Origin: JAICYJ01 sp035473255 | GTDB lineage: Bacteria > Actinomycetota > Thermoleophilia > Gaiellales > JAICJC01 | NCBI GenBank assembly: GCA_035473255.1 | Contig: DATIOK010000130.1 | Span: 13,704-77,703, forward strand | Direction of reading: 5' to 3' | DNA: 64,000 nt | In this document: positions 9,147 through 16,725 of the stretch, piece after piece | How positions within the stretch are numbered: the first letter of the stretch is position 1 | How the letters are laid out: every line of letters starts with the position of its first letter | Position numbers and translations under genes: made by a program | Notes under the pieces: model-generated | The model's input: only the letters and a program-made list of their open reading frames with translations | Told to the model about the DNA's origin: nothing | Databases searched by the model: none

Positions 9147-10403
9147 TTACGAGCCGGGCGTGGCCAGGTCGATGCGGGTGAAGGAGGCGCGGCCGGCGGC
9201 CTCCCGTACCGACCACAGCTGGTCTGGGCGGATCGAGAGCAGCGCGTTCTGGTCGGGCAGCGTGATCGCGGCGCCGGCCAGGCGGTTCACCGATGGGTCG
9301 AGCTCGCGGACGCCCTGGCCCGCGATCGCCAGCCAGATCGCGCCTGCGGCGGCGGCCATGGCGGAGGCCGGTGCCGGCAGGGCGATTATCTGCGGGGCGC
9401 GGCCGGGCGGGCCGTCGAAGCGGAGCAGCTGTGGACGTCCGTCGCGGGTGCCCGCGACCCACACGGCGCCGGCTCCCGCTGCGATCACGCTGGGGACGAG
9501 CCCGGACAGCCGGGTCGCTCCCAGCACGTGGCCGTCCGCGGCGCTGAGCGCAATGATCGAGGACGCGGTCAGCGCCCACACCCGCCGGCTGCTGCCGGCG
9601 ATCGCCAGCACGCCGGTCACCGGGGTGAGGGTGGCCCGACCATTGTCGATGCGGGCAACGCCGCCGGCCAGCGCCACCCAGATCTGGCCATTCGCGACCA
9701 GCGGCGCGCAGGACGTGGCTGGAGTCGAGCAGCCGGCGACGCCGGGCAGCGGCAGGCGCGACTGAACCTTGCCGGAGCCGCGGTCGCGGAAGACCAGCTC
9801 GGCGCCCGCGGGGCCGTTCACCAGCAACATCAGTGAGCCGCCGGACACGGCCACCCCCAGCGCGGGGCGGACGGAGGCGAAGGTGTAGTTGACCGAGCCG
9901 TCGGTCGCCGCCAGCCGCGTGACGGAGCCGCCGGCGGCCTGGTACCAGAGGCCACCGTTGCCGGCGGCGGCGACGGCGATGCCGTGAGCAGCCGGGGCGG
10001 TGGCGGCGACGGTGGTCGAGACGGTGAAGGCGGGCGGACGCCGGCTGACGGCGGGGGCCGGTGCGGAGCCGCCCGAATCGCCCTGCAGCCACATCACCAG
10101 GCCGATCACGGCGGCGACCACGATCGGGAGCATCAGCGCGGCGATCGCCAGCCGGCCGGCCCGGCGGCGGTCGCGGGCGACGCGGTCGCGGGCGGGCGCG
10201 CGCACGACCGCGGGGGCCTGTTGCGGGACGGGTGGTGAGGGCGGCACCTGGCCGGTCGTGGGATCGATGCGGAGCCCGTGCTCGGAGGTCTCACGGGCGG
10301 TCAGCAGCGCGAAGCGAGGGTCGTCGACGTGTTCGACCACCAGATCGCCTCCCGGCTCGGGTGCCCGCGCCGCGGGCGGTTCACGCGGATCCGTCACGAG
10401 CAT
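9147..10403 (-). CDS. Single-pass membrane protein with extracytoplasmic beta-propeller-like repeats
   Basis: A 418-residue protein. Residues 1-80 are a charged, proline-rich cytoplasmic segment; a basic patch (RDRVARDRRR) precedes one membrane helix at about 84-106; the remainder is outside the membrane. The outer part consists of repeated beta-strand units of about 40 residues with motifs such as GNGGLWYQ, NGQIWVALAGG, GAVWVAGTRDG and GAIWLAIAGQG, each ending in a V/R-rich strand, as in PQQ-like or YVTN-type propellers. It lies upstream of the molybdenum hydroxylase operon on the same strand with a 69-base gap and is divergent from the GcvT fusion. No enzyme motif was recognised; a sensor or scaffold role is only a guess. 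Confidence 0.7.
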   Translation of the reverse strand: MLVTDPREPPAARAPEPGGDLVVEHVDDPRFALLTARETSEHGLRIDPTTGQVPPSPPVPQQAPAVVRAPARDRVARDRRRAGRLAIAALMLPIVVAAVIGLVMWLQGDSGGSAPAPAVSRRPPAFTVSTTVAATAPAAHGIAVAAAGNGGLWYQAAGGSVTRLAATDGSVNYTFASVRPALGVAVSGGSLMLLVNGPAGAELVFRDRGSGKVQSRLPLPGVAGCSTPATSCAPLVANGQIWVALAGGVARIDNGRATLTPVTGVLAIAGSSRRVWALTASSIIALSAADGHVLGATRLSGLVPSVIAAGAGAVWVAGTRDGRPQLLRFDGPPGRAPQIIALPAPASAMAAAAGAIWLAIAGQGVRELDPSVNRLAGAAITLPDQNALLSIRPDQLWSVREAAGRASFTRIDLATPGS

Positions 10404-10460
10404 CCACTGTACAAACCACCTCGGCTAGCGCGGCCGCAGCGGACCGGTAGGATCTGCCGC

Positions 10461-12449
10461 ATGCATTCCTCTTACGCCCTTGACGCAAGCGATTTTGCCG
10501 TCGAACGGGACGGCAAGCAGCAGCCGCTGTCCGAACTGTGGCCGGGCGGATACCAGCCCGGCGACCGGCTCGGCGTCGTGCTCGCCCAGCCGATGGACGC
10601 CGTCGGCTGCTCCAACCTGATCTGCGCGACCATCACGCTGTTCTACGACTACATGCGGGCCACCCTCGGCACCGGCAACTTCTTCCGCTACTGCGATACC
10701 TACTTGTTCGGCGTTGGCTGCGAGGCCGGCGACTTCAACCAGCTGGACATCTGGCCGCTGCACAAGTGGGTGACGATTCTGAACCCGACCACCGAGGCGC
10801 TACTGGAGGCGGTCAACGACCGCAAGGTCAACCTGCTGGCGATCCCCGAGACGGGCGCGCGCTGCCGCGGCGAGGTGGTGCTCTCGACGTGGAACGCCTA
10901 TCTGTCGCACGTGAAGTCGGTCGTGACGTACTCGCCGCGCACCGGCGTGGCGCGTGACTCCGACGTGCACCTGGTCGGAAACCGCGTGGTCGAGAGCTAC
11001 GTGGAGCAGGCGATCTTCACGACGCCGGGGCTGGACGCCGGGTTCCAGGCCAAGCTGCGGCGGCTGCGGCGCAACATCGACCGGGAGGAGAAGCAGCCGG
11101 TCGAGGGCTACCGCACGCTGGCCGGGCCGGCGCAGGCGCGGGCGCTGCTGGGCGTGACCCAGGTGCTGCCGCCCGGCCACCAGGAGCTGACGCGGCGCGC
11201 GACCCCGACGACGATCATGCCCGTGGAGGTGCCGATGCCGGCCCTCGACGGCGACGCGGCCCCTTTTGACATCGCCGCCGCCGCGGCGCTGCAGGTCGAT
11301 CGGCCGGCACCGTCCGGCGCCTACCCGGACGGGCTCCTGCGAACGGGGTTCGACGGTATCCAGCGGCGGCTGGGCGGCAACTTCGCGGAGTGGGAGGGCT
11401 GGGACTGGATCTCGGACTTCGGCGACCCGATCGCCGAGCACCACACGGTGCGCGAGGCGGTCGGCATCTGGGACGAGTCGCCGCTTCGCAAGTGGTTCTT
11501 CAGGGGCACGAAGGCGATGGCGGCGGTCGACTACTGCTTCACGGCCGACATGGCCGGCCTCGAGGCGGGGCAGGCGCGCTACGCGCCCTTCGTGGACGCA
11601 CAGGGCAGGATGCTGGGCGACGGCGTCGTCTTCCGCGGCGACGACCCCGAGAACGTGCTGGTGGTGACGGCGCTCGACACCGACGCCGACCACTTCCGCC
11701 GGATAACCGGCGACTTCGGGATCGAGATCACGGAGCACACGATGGAGATGCCGCACCTGCAGGTGCAGGGGCCGCGCTCGCGCGAGCTGCTGTCCGCCGT
11801 GACCGACGCCGACGTCGCCGGACTGCGGTACTTCCGGTTCCTGACGGAGCCGGTCTCGGTCTGCGGTGCGCCCTGCTACGTGGCCCGCACCGGCTACTCG
11901 GGTGAGCTCGGCTACGAGGTGTTCTGCGAGCCGGGCGATGCGGAGCAGGTCTGGCAGGGGCTGCTCGACCAGGGCGCCGCGATGGGCATCCGGCCCTACG
12001 GGCTGGCGGCGGTCGAGAGCCTGCGGATCGAGGCCGGGCTGATCTTCATCGGCTTCGACTACTTCCCGGGCGTGACATCGCCCTTCCACGTCAACCTCGA
12101 CCGCATGATCAAGCTGGACAAGGGCGACTTCCATGGCAAGCAGGCGTTGCAGGCGGAGCTCGACGCGGGCATCACGCACCGCATGGTGACGCTCGTGATC
12201 GCCGGTGAGGACGCGCCCGACTACAACACGCCGGTGCTCTCGAACGGGCGCGGCGTGGGCAAGCTGACATCACCCAGCGCGGGACGCTCGCCGACGGTGG
12301 ACAAGCTGATCGCGATGGCCTGCATCGAGGCGGACCTGGCCGAGGTGGGCAGGCAGGTCGAGGTGACGCTGCCCGACGGCCGGCTGGTGCCGGCGCTGGT
12401 CGACCAGTTCCCGATCTACGACCCCGAGAAGTCGCGACCGCGCTCCTAG
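10461..12449 (+). CDS. GcvT-like (aminomethyltransferase/demethylase fold) protein with unknown N-terminal domain
   Basis: A 662-residue protein starting at ATG 10461. The C-terminal half (about residues 290-655) is a GCV_T domain: the N-terminal part has WDESPLRKWFFRGT, the central YVARTGYSGELGYEVF motif and the FIGFDYFPGVTSPFHVNLDRMIKLDK segment that binds the folate pocket, then a GCV_T_C barrel (VTLVIAGEDAPD through GRSPTVDK). Such proteins transfer methyl or methylene groups from amines or thioethers to tetrahydrofolate. The first 280 residues, with CSNLICATI, FGVGCEAGDFNQLDIWPLHKWV and a Cys at ARCRGEVV, match nothing I recognise. Standard GcvT is about 370 residues, so this is a fusion. 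It is divergent from the propeller protein. Confidence 0.82.
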   Translation: MHSSYALDASDFAVERDGKQQPLSELWPGGYQPGDRLGVVLAQPMDAVGCSNLICATITLFYDYMRATLGTGNFFRYCDTYLFGVGCEAGDFNQLDIWPLHKWVTILNPTTEALLEAVNDRKVNLLAIPETGARCRGEVVLSTWNAYLSHVKSVVTYSPRTGVARDSDVHLVGNRVVESYVEQAIFTTPGLDAGFQAKLRRLRRNIDREEKQPVEGYRTLAGPAQARALLGVTQVLPPGHQELTRRATPTTIMPVEVPMPALDGDAAPFDIAAAAALQVDRPAPSGAYPDGLLRTGFDGIQRRLGGNFAEWEGWDWISDFGDPIAEHHTVREAVGIWDESPLRKWFFRGTKAMAAVDYCFTADMAGLEAGQARYAPFVDAQGRMLGDGVVFRGDDPENVLVVTALDTDADHFRRITGDFGIEITEHTMEMPHLQVQGPRSRELLSAVTDADVAGLRYFRFLTEPVSVCGAPCYVARTGYSGELGYEVFCEPGDAEQVWQGLLDQGAAMGIRPYGLAAVESLRIEAGLIFIGFDYFPGVTSPFHVNLDRMIKLDKGDFHGKQALQAELDAGITHRMVTLVIAGEDAPDYNTPVLSNGRGVGKLTSPSAGRSPTVDKLIAMACIEADLAEVGRQVEVTLPDGRLVPALVDQFPIYDPEKSRPRS

Positions 12450-12496
12450 CCGGCCGTAAGCCGCCTTCGGCGATCTGTCAAGCCCGGGCCGAGGCG

Positions 12497-12509
12497 GGTG
12501 TCAAACACC
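12497..12509 (-). repeat. Solitary GGTGTTTGACACC motif in a 236-base gene-free gap
   Basis: On the minus strand this reads GGTGTTTGACACC, the near-palindrome that also ends the two larger repeats at 26503-26636 and 39895-40028. Here it is alone: I find no partner 109 bases away. The rest of the gap between 12450 and 12685 holds a hairpin at 12606-12620 (6-bp stem, 3-base loop) and no convincing reading frame. Confidence 0.45.
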
Positions 12510-12685
12510 GCTCCATACCCCGTGAAGCGTTCGGCCCGGATTCGCCACATCCGCGGGGATCGGGGTGACAGGCGTTCGTGGCAGCTCCGGGGTTTCGGGC
12601 CGACCCGGGCTCAGAGCCCGACTCGGCGGGCGCGGCACCCTGTTGCCGAATTGGCACCGGTCGGGTCGTGAAAGAATCAGGCCGG

Positions 12686-13438
12686 ATGGGCTCGTCTGAC
12701 TCACCGATCGTCGTGATTGCATCCGGATTCGGCGGCGTGGCCGTGTGCGATGCGATCGTGCGGCTGTTGCCCAAAGAGGACACGGTGCTCCTGGCCGACC
12801 ACGCCTACGCGCCCTACGCGCGTCGCCGGTCCGCCGTCGTGGTCGACCGGCTCACACGCCTAGCCTGCGACGTCGTCGCCGAGCGCCGGCCCAAGCTGGT
12901 GGTGCTGGCCTCCGCCCAGGGCTGCGCCGACGCCCTCGAGCCGATCCGCACCCGGTTGGCGCCGGTGCCCGCGATCGGCATCGACGGCATCGTCCCGCAG
13001 GCCGCCGCCCGCTCGGCCTCGGGCCGCATCGCCTTCATGACCGGCGCGGGCTGCCTGCGCGGTGGCCAGCTGGCCCGCGCGCTCAAGCGCGAGCGCGGCG
13101 GCGGCCGGGTGACGTGGTCGGCCGTGCCCGGTCTGCGCGAGCTGGTCGAGTCCGGCCGTGACCCAGGCTCTGCCGTCGCCGCCGAGGTGGCCACGCTGCG
13201 GGCCGCCGGGGTCGACGCGATCGCGCTCGGCTGCCCACACGCGAGCGCCGTCGCCGCGCAGGTGAAGCTGGCCGCCGGCGAGCAGGTGGCGGTGGTCGAC
13301 TCGGCCGCGCTGGCGGCGGAGCGGGTGCGCCGGCTGCTGATGCGCGGGGGTCTCACGACGCGGCGCCGGCGCCCCGGTCGGCGGGAGCTGATCAGCACCG
13401 ATCCTGCGGCCGGTCAGGCCGGGCTCGCCATCCGCTGA
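12686..13438 (+). CDS. Glutamate/aspartate racemase-like protein with substituted active-site residues
   Basis: A 250-residue protein of the Asp/Glu racemase superfamily. Fold landmarks remain: IASGFGGVAV at the N-terminus, ADHAYAPYARR near residue 38 (the GDxxxxPYGxR position of MurI), and LGCPHASAV near 182 with Cys183 and His185. However, the first catalytic Asp (DSGxGG) is Ala12, and the first catalytic Cys (ACNTASA) aligns to Ser76 in LASAQGCADA, with the following Asn-Thr also lost. Racemisation by the two-cysteine mechanism is therefore unlikely; Cys80 lies four residues on and might substitute. The start ATG at 12686 is preferred over an upstream GTG/ATG giving a low-complexity 36-residue extension. 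Confidence 0.75.
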   Translation: MGSSDSPIVVIASGFGGVAVCDAIVRLLPKEDTVLLADHAYAPYARRRSAVVVDRLTRLACDVVAERRPKLVVLASAQGCADALEPIRTRLAPVPAIGIDGIVPQAAARSASGRIAFMTGAGCLRGGQLARALKRERGGGRVTWSAVPGLRELVESGRDPGSAVAAEVATLRAAGVDAIALGCPHASAVAAQVKLAAGEQVAVVDSAALAAERVRRLLMRGGLTTRRRRPGRRELISTDPAAGQAGLAIR

Positions 13439-13440
13439 GG

Positions 13441-13911
13441 TCAGGCCACTCCGGTGTCGCCGGCCGGGCCCCACACGTCGCGGGCGCGCGCTCCCACGCC
13501 CAGCTCCAGCAGCAGGTCGTCGTCCAGCGTGTCCGCGTATGCGGCCACGATCTGCAGCGCCCGGATGAACTCCTGGGTCTGCAGGTTGCTGGCCAGGATC
13601 GCGTACTCGAGGGCGATCACGCCGTCCTCCTCGTAGTACGACAGCCTGCCCACCAGCAGGCTGCAGTTGCGCAGGTTGATGGCGGCCAGCGCCCTCGCGC
13701 CCGCCTCCTCGAACCGCACGCCCTGCAGCACCGGCGATTGGAACAGCACCAGCGGCTCGTCGCCGAACGAGCCCGGCCGCACCATCACGGCGGCCGTGCC
13801 GTCGCGGATCGGGACGAAGAACTCGAGCCCGTCCTGCGACGGTGTGAAGCCGATCTTGGCCCGGACCAAAATCCCGTGGATTCGCTCGGCAAGTGCGGGC
13901 AGATCTGTCAT
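13441..13911 (-). CDS. YbjN-like / type III chaperone-fold protein
   Basis: A 156-residue small acidic protein. The pattern of an N-terminal helix, then strands LEFFVPIRDGTAAVMVRPG, LVLFQSPVLQGV, LLVGRLSYYEEDGVIALEYAIL and a C-terminal helix LQTQEFIRALQIVAAYADTLDDDLL matches the YbjN/T3SS-chaperone-like fold common in actinobacteria. These proteins have no known catalytic activity. It ends three bases from the racemase-like stop on the other strand and is divergent from the LLM oxidoreductase, with 57 bases between starts. Confidence 0.7.
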   Translation of the reverse strand: MTDLPALAERIHGILVRAKIGFTPSQDGLEFFVPIRDGTAAVMVRPGSFGDEPLVLFQSPVLQGVRFEEAGARALAAINLRNCSLLVGRLSYYEEDGVIALEYAILASNLQTQEFIRALQIVAAYADTLDDDLLLELGVGARARDVWGPAGDTGVA

Positions 13912-13968
13912 GGGGTGACTATCTCATGCACGTCAAGGCGGTGACGGGCGGTGCGTTAGAGTGGCCCG

Positions 13969-14868
13969 GTGCCTCGCCCACTGCGTGTCGGAGTGCAGCT
14001 CCCAGAGACCGAGCGGGTCGTCCGCTGGCCCGAGTATCTGGCCATGGCGACGGCCGCCGAGCAGGTCGGATTCGACTCGATCTGGCTCGGCGATCACCTG
14101 CTCTACGCCCCCGAGCACGGCCGCCCCGAGCGCGGACCCTGGGAGGTCTGGACGATGCTTGGGGCGCTTGCCGCGGCGACCGAACGGGTCTCGCTCGGCC
14201 CGCTGGTGGCGTGCACGGCATTCCACAGCCCCGGCCTGCTGGCGAAGATGGCGGCCACCGTCGATGACGTCAGCGGCGGCCGCCTCGTGCTGGGCCTCGG
14301 TGCCGGCTGGAACGAGCGCGAGTTCAGCGCGTTCGGCCTGCCCTACGACCGCCGCGTGTCGCGCTTCGCCGAGTCGTTCGAGATCGTGCACGGGCTGCTG
14401 GCCGGCGAGCGCGTCAGCATGGACGGCAACTTCTCCCAGGTCGACGACCTGGTGCTGCTGCCACCGCCGGCGCGGCGGATCCCGATCATGATCGGCTCGA
14501 ACGGGCCGCGCATGCTCAGCCTGACCCTGCCCCACGCCGACTCCTGGAACACCTGGTTCGACGACTACGGCAACTCGCCCGACGGCTTCGCGGCCCTCAA
14601 CCGGCGGATCAGCGAGGCGGCCGAGCAGGCCGGCCGTGACCCTGCGCAGATCGAGCGCAGCGCCTGCGTCGCCGTCGCGTTGGACGACTCCGGCGAGCGG
14701 TCGGCCCACCCCGACGCGCCGCCCGTGGCCGGCGGCGCCGACCTGGCAGCGCACCTGCGCGACCTCGCGGCGGCAGGGGCGGACGAGGCGATTCTGGTGG
14801 TCAGCCCGATCACCGAGGGCTCGATCCGCGAGCTGGCCGGTGCGCTGGCTGCGCTCGACGTCGGCTAG
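13969..14868 (+). CDS. LLM-class (probably F420-dependent) flavin oxidoreductase
   Basis: A 299-residue luciferase-like monooxygenase barrel beginning at GTG 13969. The N-terminus LRVGVQLPETERVVRWPEYLAMATAAEQVGFDSIWLGDHL is the classic first half of the family, followed by RVSLGPLVACTAFHSPGLLAKMAATVDDVSGGRLVLGLGAGWNE (about residues 84-128), the loop that binds the flavin or F420 phosphate. Members in high-GC actinobacteria mostly use coenzyme F420 in place of FMN; that is known of the family, not shown here. Substrate is unknown. It ends overlapping the DUF2277 stop by four bases on the opposite strand. Confidence 0.88.
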   Translation: MPRPLRVGVQLPETERVVRWPEYLAMATAAEQVGFDSIWLGDHLLYAPEHGRPERGPWEVWTMLGALAAATERVSLGPLVACTAFHSPGLLAKMAATVDDVSGGRLVLGLGAGWNEREFSAFGLPYDRRVSRFAESFEIVHGLLAGERVSMDGNFSQVDDLVLLPPPARRIPIMIGSNGPRMLSLTLPHADSWNTWFDDYGNSPDGFAALNRRISEAAEQAGRDPAQIERSACVAVALDDSGERSAHPDAPPVAGGADLAAHLRDLAAAGADEAILVVSPITEGSIRELAGALAALDVG

Positions 14869-15146
14869 GCCGTCGCGCGCTCGCCGAAGCGGGCGATCGA
14901 CCGTTCGCGGGCGCGCTCGATCTCGCGGGCGCGGTCACGCGGCGGCGCGGTCGCGACCAGCTCGCCCAGCAGCGTCGACGTGGCCTCCGCGACCGCCTCG
15001 ACGGCGCGCTGGAAGGCCTCCTCGTTGACCCGGGCGGGCTTGGTCATCCCGCTCACCTTGCGCACGTATTGCAGGGCCGCGTTGTGCGCGTCCTGCTCGG
15101 TGCTGGCCGGCTCGTAGTTGTGAAGTGGTCGGATGTTTCTGCACAT
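14865..15146 (-). CDS. DUF2277 family small protein
   Basis: A 93-residue protein starting MCRNIRPLHNYEPAST and continuing with the helix AALQYVRKVSG, the near-invariant opening of the DUF2277 family found in actinobacteria and others. Conserved Cys2, Arg3 and His9 suggest a ligand or metal site, but no function is established. The remainder is an alpha-helical, Arg/Glu-rich tail with DRAREIERARERS. It is divergent from the selenoprotein peroxiredoxin gene with 51 bases between starts and converges on the LLM gene. Confidence 0.85.
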   Translation of the reverse strand: MCRNIRPLHNYEPASTEQDAHNAALQYVRKVSGMTKPARVNEEAFQRAVEAVAEATSTLLGELVATAPPRDRAREIERARERSIARFGERATA

Positions 15147-15197
15147 GCGCCCACTCTAGCCCGACCTGTGGCCCGACGTTGCTAGGCTCGGCAAAGC

Positions 15198-15659
15198 ATG
15201 CTTGCGCCCGGCGATCTGATCCCCGATCTGAGCCTGTTCGGCGTCGACGCCGAGCGGGTGCGTCTGCGCGATCTGGGCGCCGCGGTGATCGCCTTCTACC
15301 TGTACGACTGGACAAGCACCTGACGGAGTGAGCTGAGGCTCCTGCGTGACAGGAGCGCGGAGTTCGCGGAGCTGGGCGTGGCGGTGGTGGGCATCTCACG
15401 CGACAGCCCCTACTCGCACATCGAGTGGTCGCGGCGGCTCAGCCTCGGCTACCCGCTGCTCTCGGACTGGAACGCCGAGGCGGTGCGGGCGTTCGGCGTC
15501 TCGCAGGACCTGGACGGCCTCGCCGACACCCCTGTGCGGTCGGCCTTCGTGGTCGACGGCGAGGGCGCCGTGCGTGCCGCTCACCGCTACGGCGACGGCG
15601 AGCTGCCCGACGTCGAGCAGCTGCTGGACGAGGCGGCGGCACTGAACCGCGCGTCCTGA
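15198..15659 (+). CDS. Selenocysteine-containing peroxiredoxin (in-frame TGA at 15321)
   Basis: Read through a single TGA, the frame gives 153 residues: a thioredoxin-fold peroxiredoxin of the AhpC/TSA-BCP type that reduces peroxides. It begins MLAPGDLIPDLSLFGVDAE, has the strand AVIAFYLYDWTST and then TGA as codon 42, which falls exactly on the peroxidatic Cys of the TxxC motif (T39-S-T-U42). After it come RSELRLLRDRSAEFAELGVAVVGISRDSPY and the VRSAFVVDGEGAV strand with the conserved active-site Arg. Both halves are in the same frame with no other stop. A 7-bp hairpin starts 14 bases after the TGA. MsrA lies next downstream. The alternative, a pseudogene or sequencing error, is less likely because the TGA sits precisely on the catalytic residue. 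Confidence 0.87.
15338..15356 (+). promoter_or_regulatory. Bacterial SECIS-like hairpin after the peroxiredoxin TGA
   Basis: A perfect 7-bp stem, GCTCCTG pairing with CAGGAGC, closes a 5-base loop CGTGA. The loop begins 21 bases after the TGA, and a G occupies the second loop position. Known bacterial SECIS elements sit just downstream of the UGA within the coding region and usually have a G among the first two loop bases, so size, spacing and loop fit. It would recruit SelB with Sec-tRNA. No selA, selB, selC or selD gene is in the window. Confidence 0.72.
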
Positions 15660-15756
15660 TGTGCGCGGGATTGGAACCGAATCGCCACACCGGTAACGAA
15701 TCGCTTGCTCGCGGGTCCATAATTCCGATATCTACGTAAAGGGAGCTGATCACCAC

Positions 15757-16305
15757 ATGACCGAGAAGGCCACCTTCGCAGCCGGCTGTTTCTGGGGCGT
15801 CGAGCATGCGTTCATGCAGATCGACGGCGTCACCGCCACCCAGGTCGGATACATCGGCGGAACCGTCGACGACCCGGACTACCGCACCGTTTGCAGCGGA
15901 CGCACCGGCCACGCCGAGGCCGTCGAGGTCGAGTACGACCCCGAGCAGGTCAGCTACGAGCAGCTGCTGGCCGTGTTCTGGGGCGAGCACGATCCCACCC
16001 AGAAGAACCGCCAGGGGCCGGACGTCGGCACCCAGTACCGGTCGGAGATCTTCGTGCACTCGCCCGAGCAGCGGCGGATCGCCGAGCAGTCGCTGGCCGC
16101 CATGCAGACGCACCTGGGCAAGCCGATCGCGACCCAGATCACCGAGGCGCCGACGTTCTGGCGCGCCGAGGAGTACCACCAGCGCTACTTCGAGAAGCAC
16201 GGCCAGGTCGCCTGCAAGCTGCAGGCGCCAGCGCCCGTGACCGCTCGCAGCGAGCCGGTCGAGCAGCGCTCCGGTCTTCTGTCCGGACTGTTCAGCCGCT
16301 CGTAG
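15757..16305 (+). CDS. msrA: Peptide-methionine (S)-S-oxide reductase
   Basis: A 182-residue MsrA. The catalytic GCFWG motif is at residues 10-14 (Cys11), followed by GVTATQVGYIGG, the region YEQLLAVFWGEHDPTQKNRQGPDVGTQYRS and the family's QITEAPTFWRAEEYHQRYF with its conserved acidic and aromatic residues. A recycling Cys is present in the tail (GQVACKLQ). It reduces oxidised methionine in proteins, drawing electrons from thioredoxin. A good ribosome site AAGGGAG lies 12 bases before the ATG. It sits 97 bases after the Sec-peroxiredoxin, so the two form a likely peroxide-defence pair; the gap contains AT-richer sequence (TTCCGATATCTACG) suited to a promoter. Confidence 0.96.
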   Translation: MTEKATFAAGCFWGVEHAFMQIDGVTATQVGYIGGTVDDPDYRTVCSGRTGHAEAVEVEYDPEQVSYEQLLAVFWGEHDPTQKNRQGPDVGTQYRSEIFVHSPEQRRIAEQSLAAMQTHLGKPIATQITEAPTFWRAEEYHQRYFEKHGQVACKLQAPAPVTARSEPVEQRSGLLSGLFSRS

Positions 16306-16365
16306 ACGAACGGGCCGCGCGGGTGGCGACATGGTCGCCCTCGCGCGGCCGGTATCGTGAGCGGC

Positions 16366-16725
16366 ATGCTCAGCACGGGCAGCTTCGCCGTTCATATCGC
16401 CGACCTCGACCTCGATCTCGACCCGCTCGATCCCGGGAGCATCGTCGAGGGCTCGCCCCAGACCTGGAACCGGGTGGTCTGGGGGAGCGAGGACGGCCGC
16501 ATCATCCGCGGCGTCTGGCAGATCTCGCCAGGGGTCGTGGTCGATACTGAGGCCCACGAGATGTTCGTCGTGATCGCCGGCCGCGCCACGATCGCCATCG
16601 ACGGCGGCACCACGTTCGACGTCGGCCCGGGCGACATGGGTGTGCTCGAGGAGGGCGCCCGCTCCACCTGGACCGTGCACGAGACGCTGCGCAAGGCGTA
16701 TCAGATCCTGCTGCCCGCGTCGTGA
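16366..16725 (+). CDS. Cupin (DUF861-type) protein
   Basis: A 119-residue single-domain cupin. Strands WNRVVWGSEDGRIIRGVWQISPG, EAHEMFVVIAGRATIAIDGG and VGPGDMGVLEEGARSTWTVHETLRKAYQI follow the cupin_3/DUF861 pattern, in which metal ligands are reduced; the E-x-F-V-V-I-A-G segment keeps a Glu and a preceding His. An alternative GTG start lies nine bases upstream. Its stop overlaps the start of the flavoprotein as GTGA, implying coupled translation. The DUF861 cupins near amine-oxidising flavoproteins are found beside gamma-glutamylputrescine-type catabolic genes, which fits here, but a catalytic role is not shown. Confidence 0.8.
   Translation: MLSTGSFAVHIADLDLDLDPLDPGSIVEGSPQTWNRVVWGSEDGRIIRGVWQISPGVVVDTEAHEMFVVIAGRATIAIDGGTTFDVGPGDMGVLEEGARSTWTVHETLRKAYQILLPAS

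Noticed and set aside
15321..15323. TGA as an ordinary stop, sequencing error or pseudogene lesion
   Set aside because: It falls exactly on the catalytic residue, the frame continues intact and a SECIS-like hairpin follows. I cannot fully exclude an error without reads.
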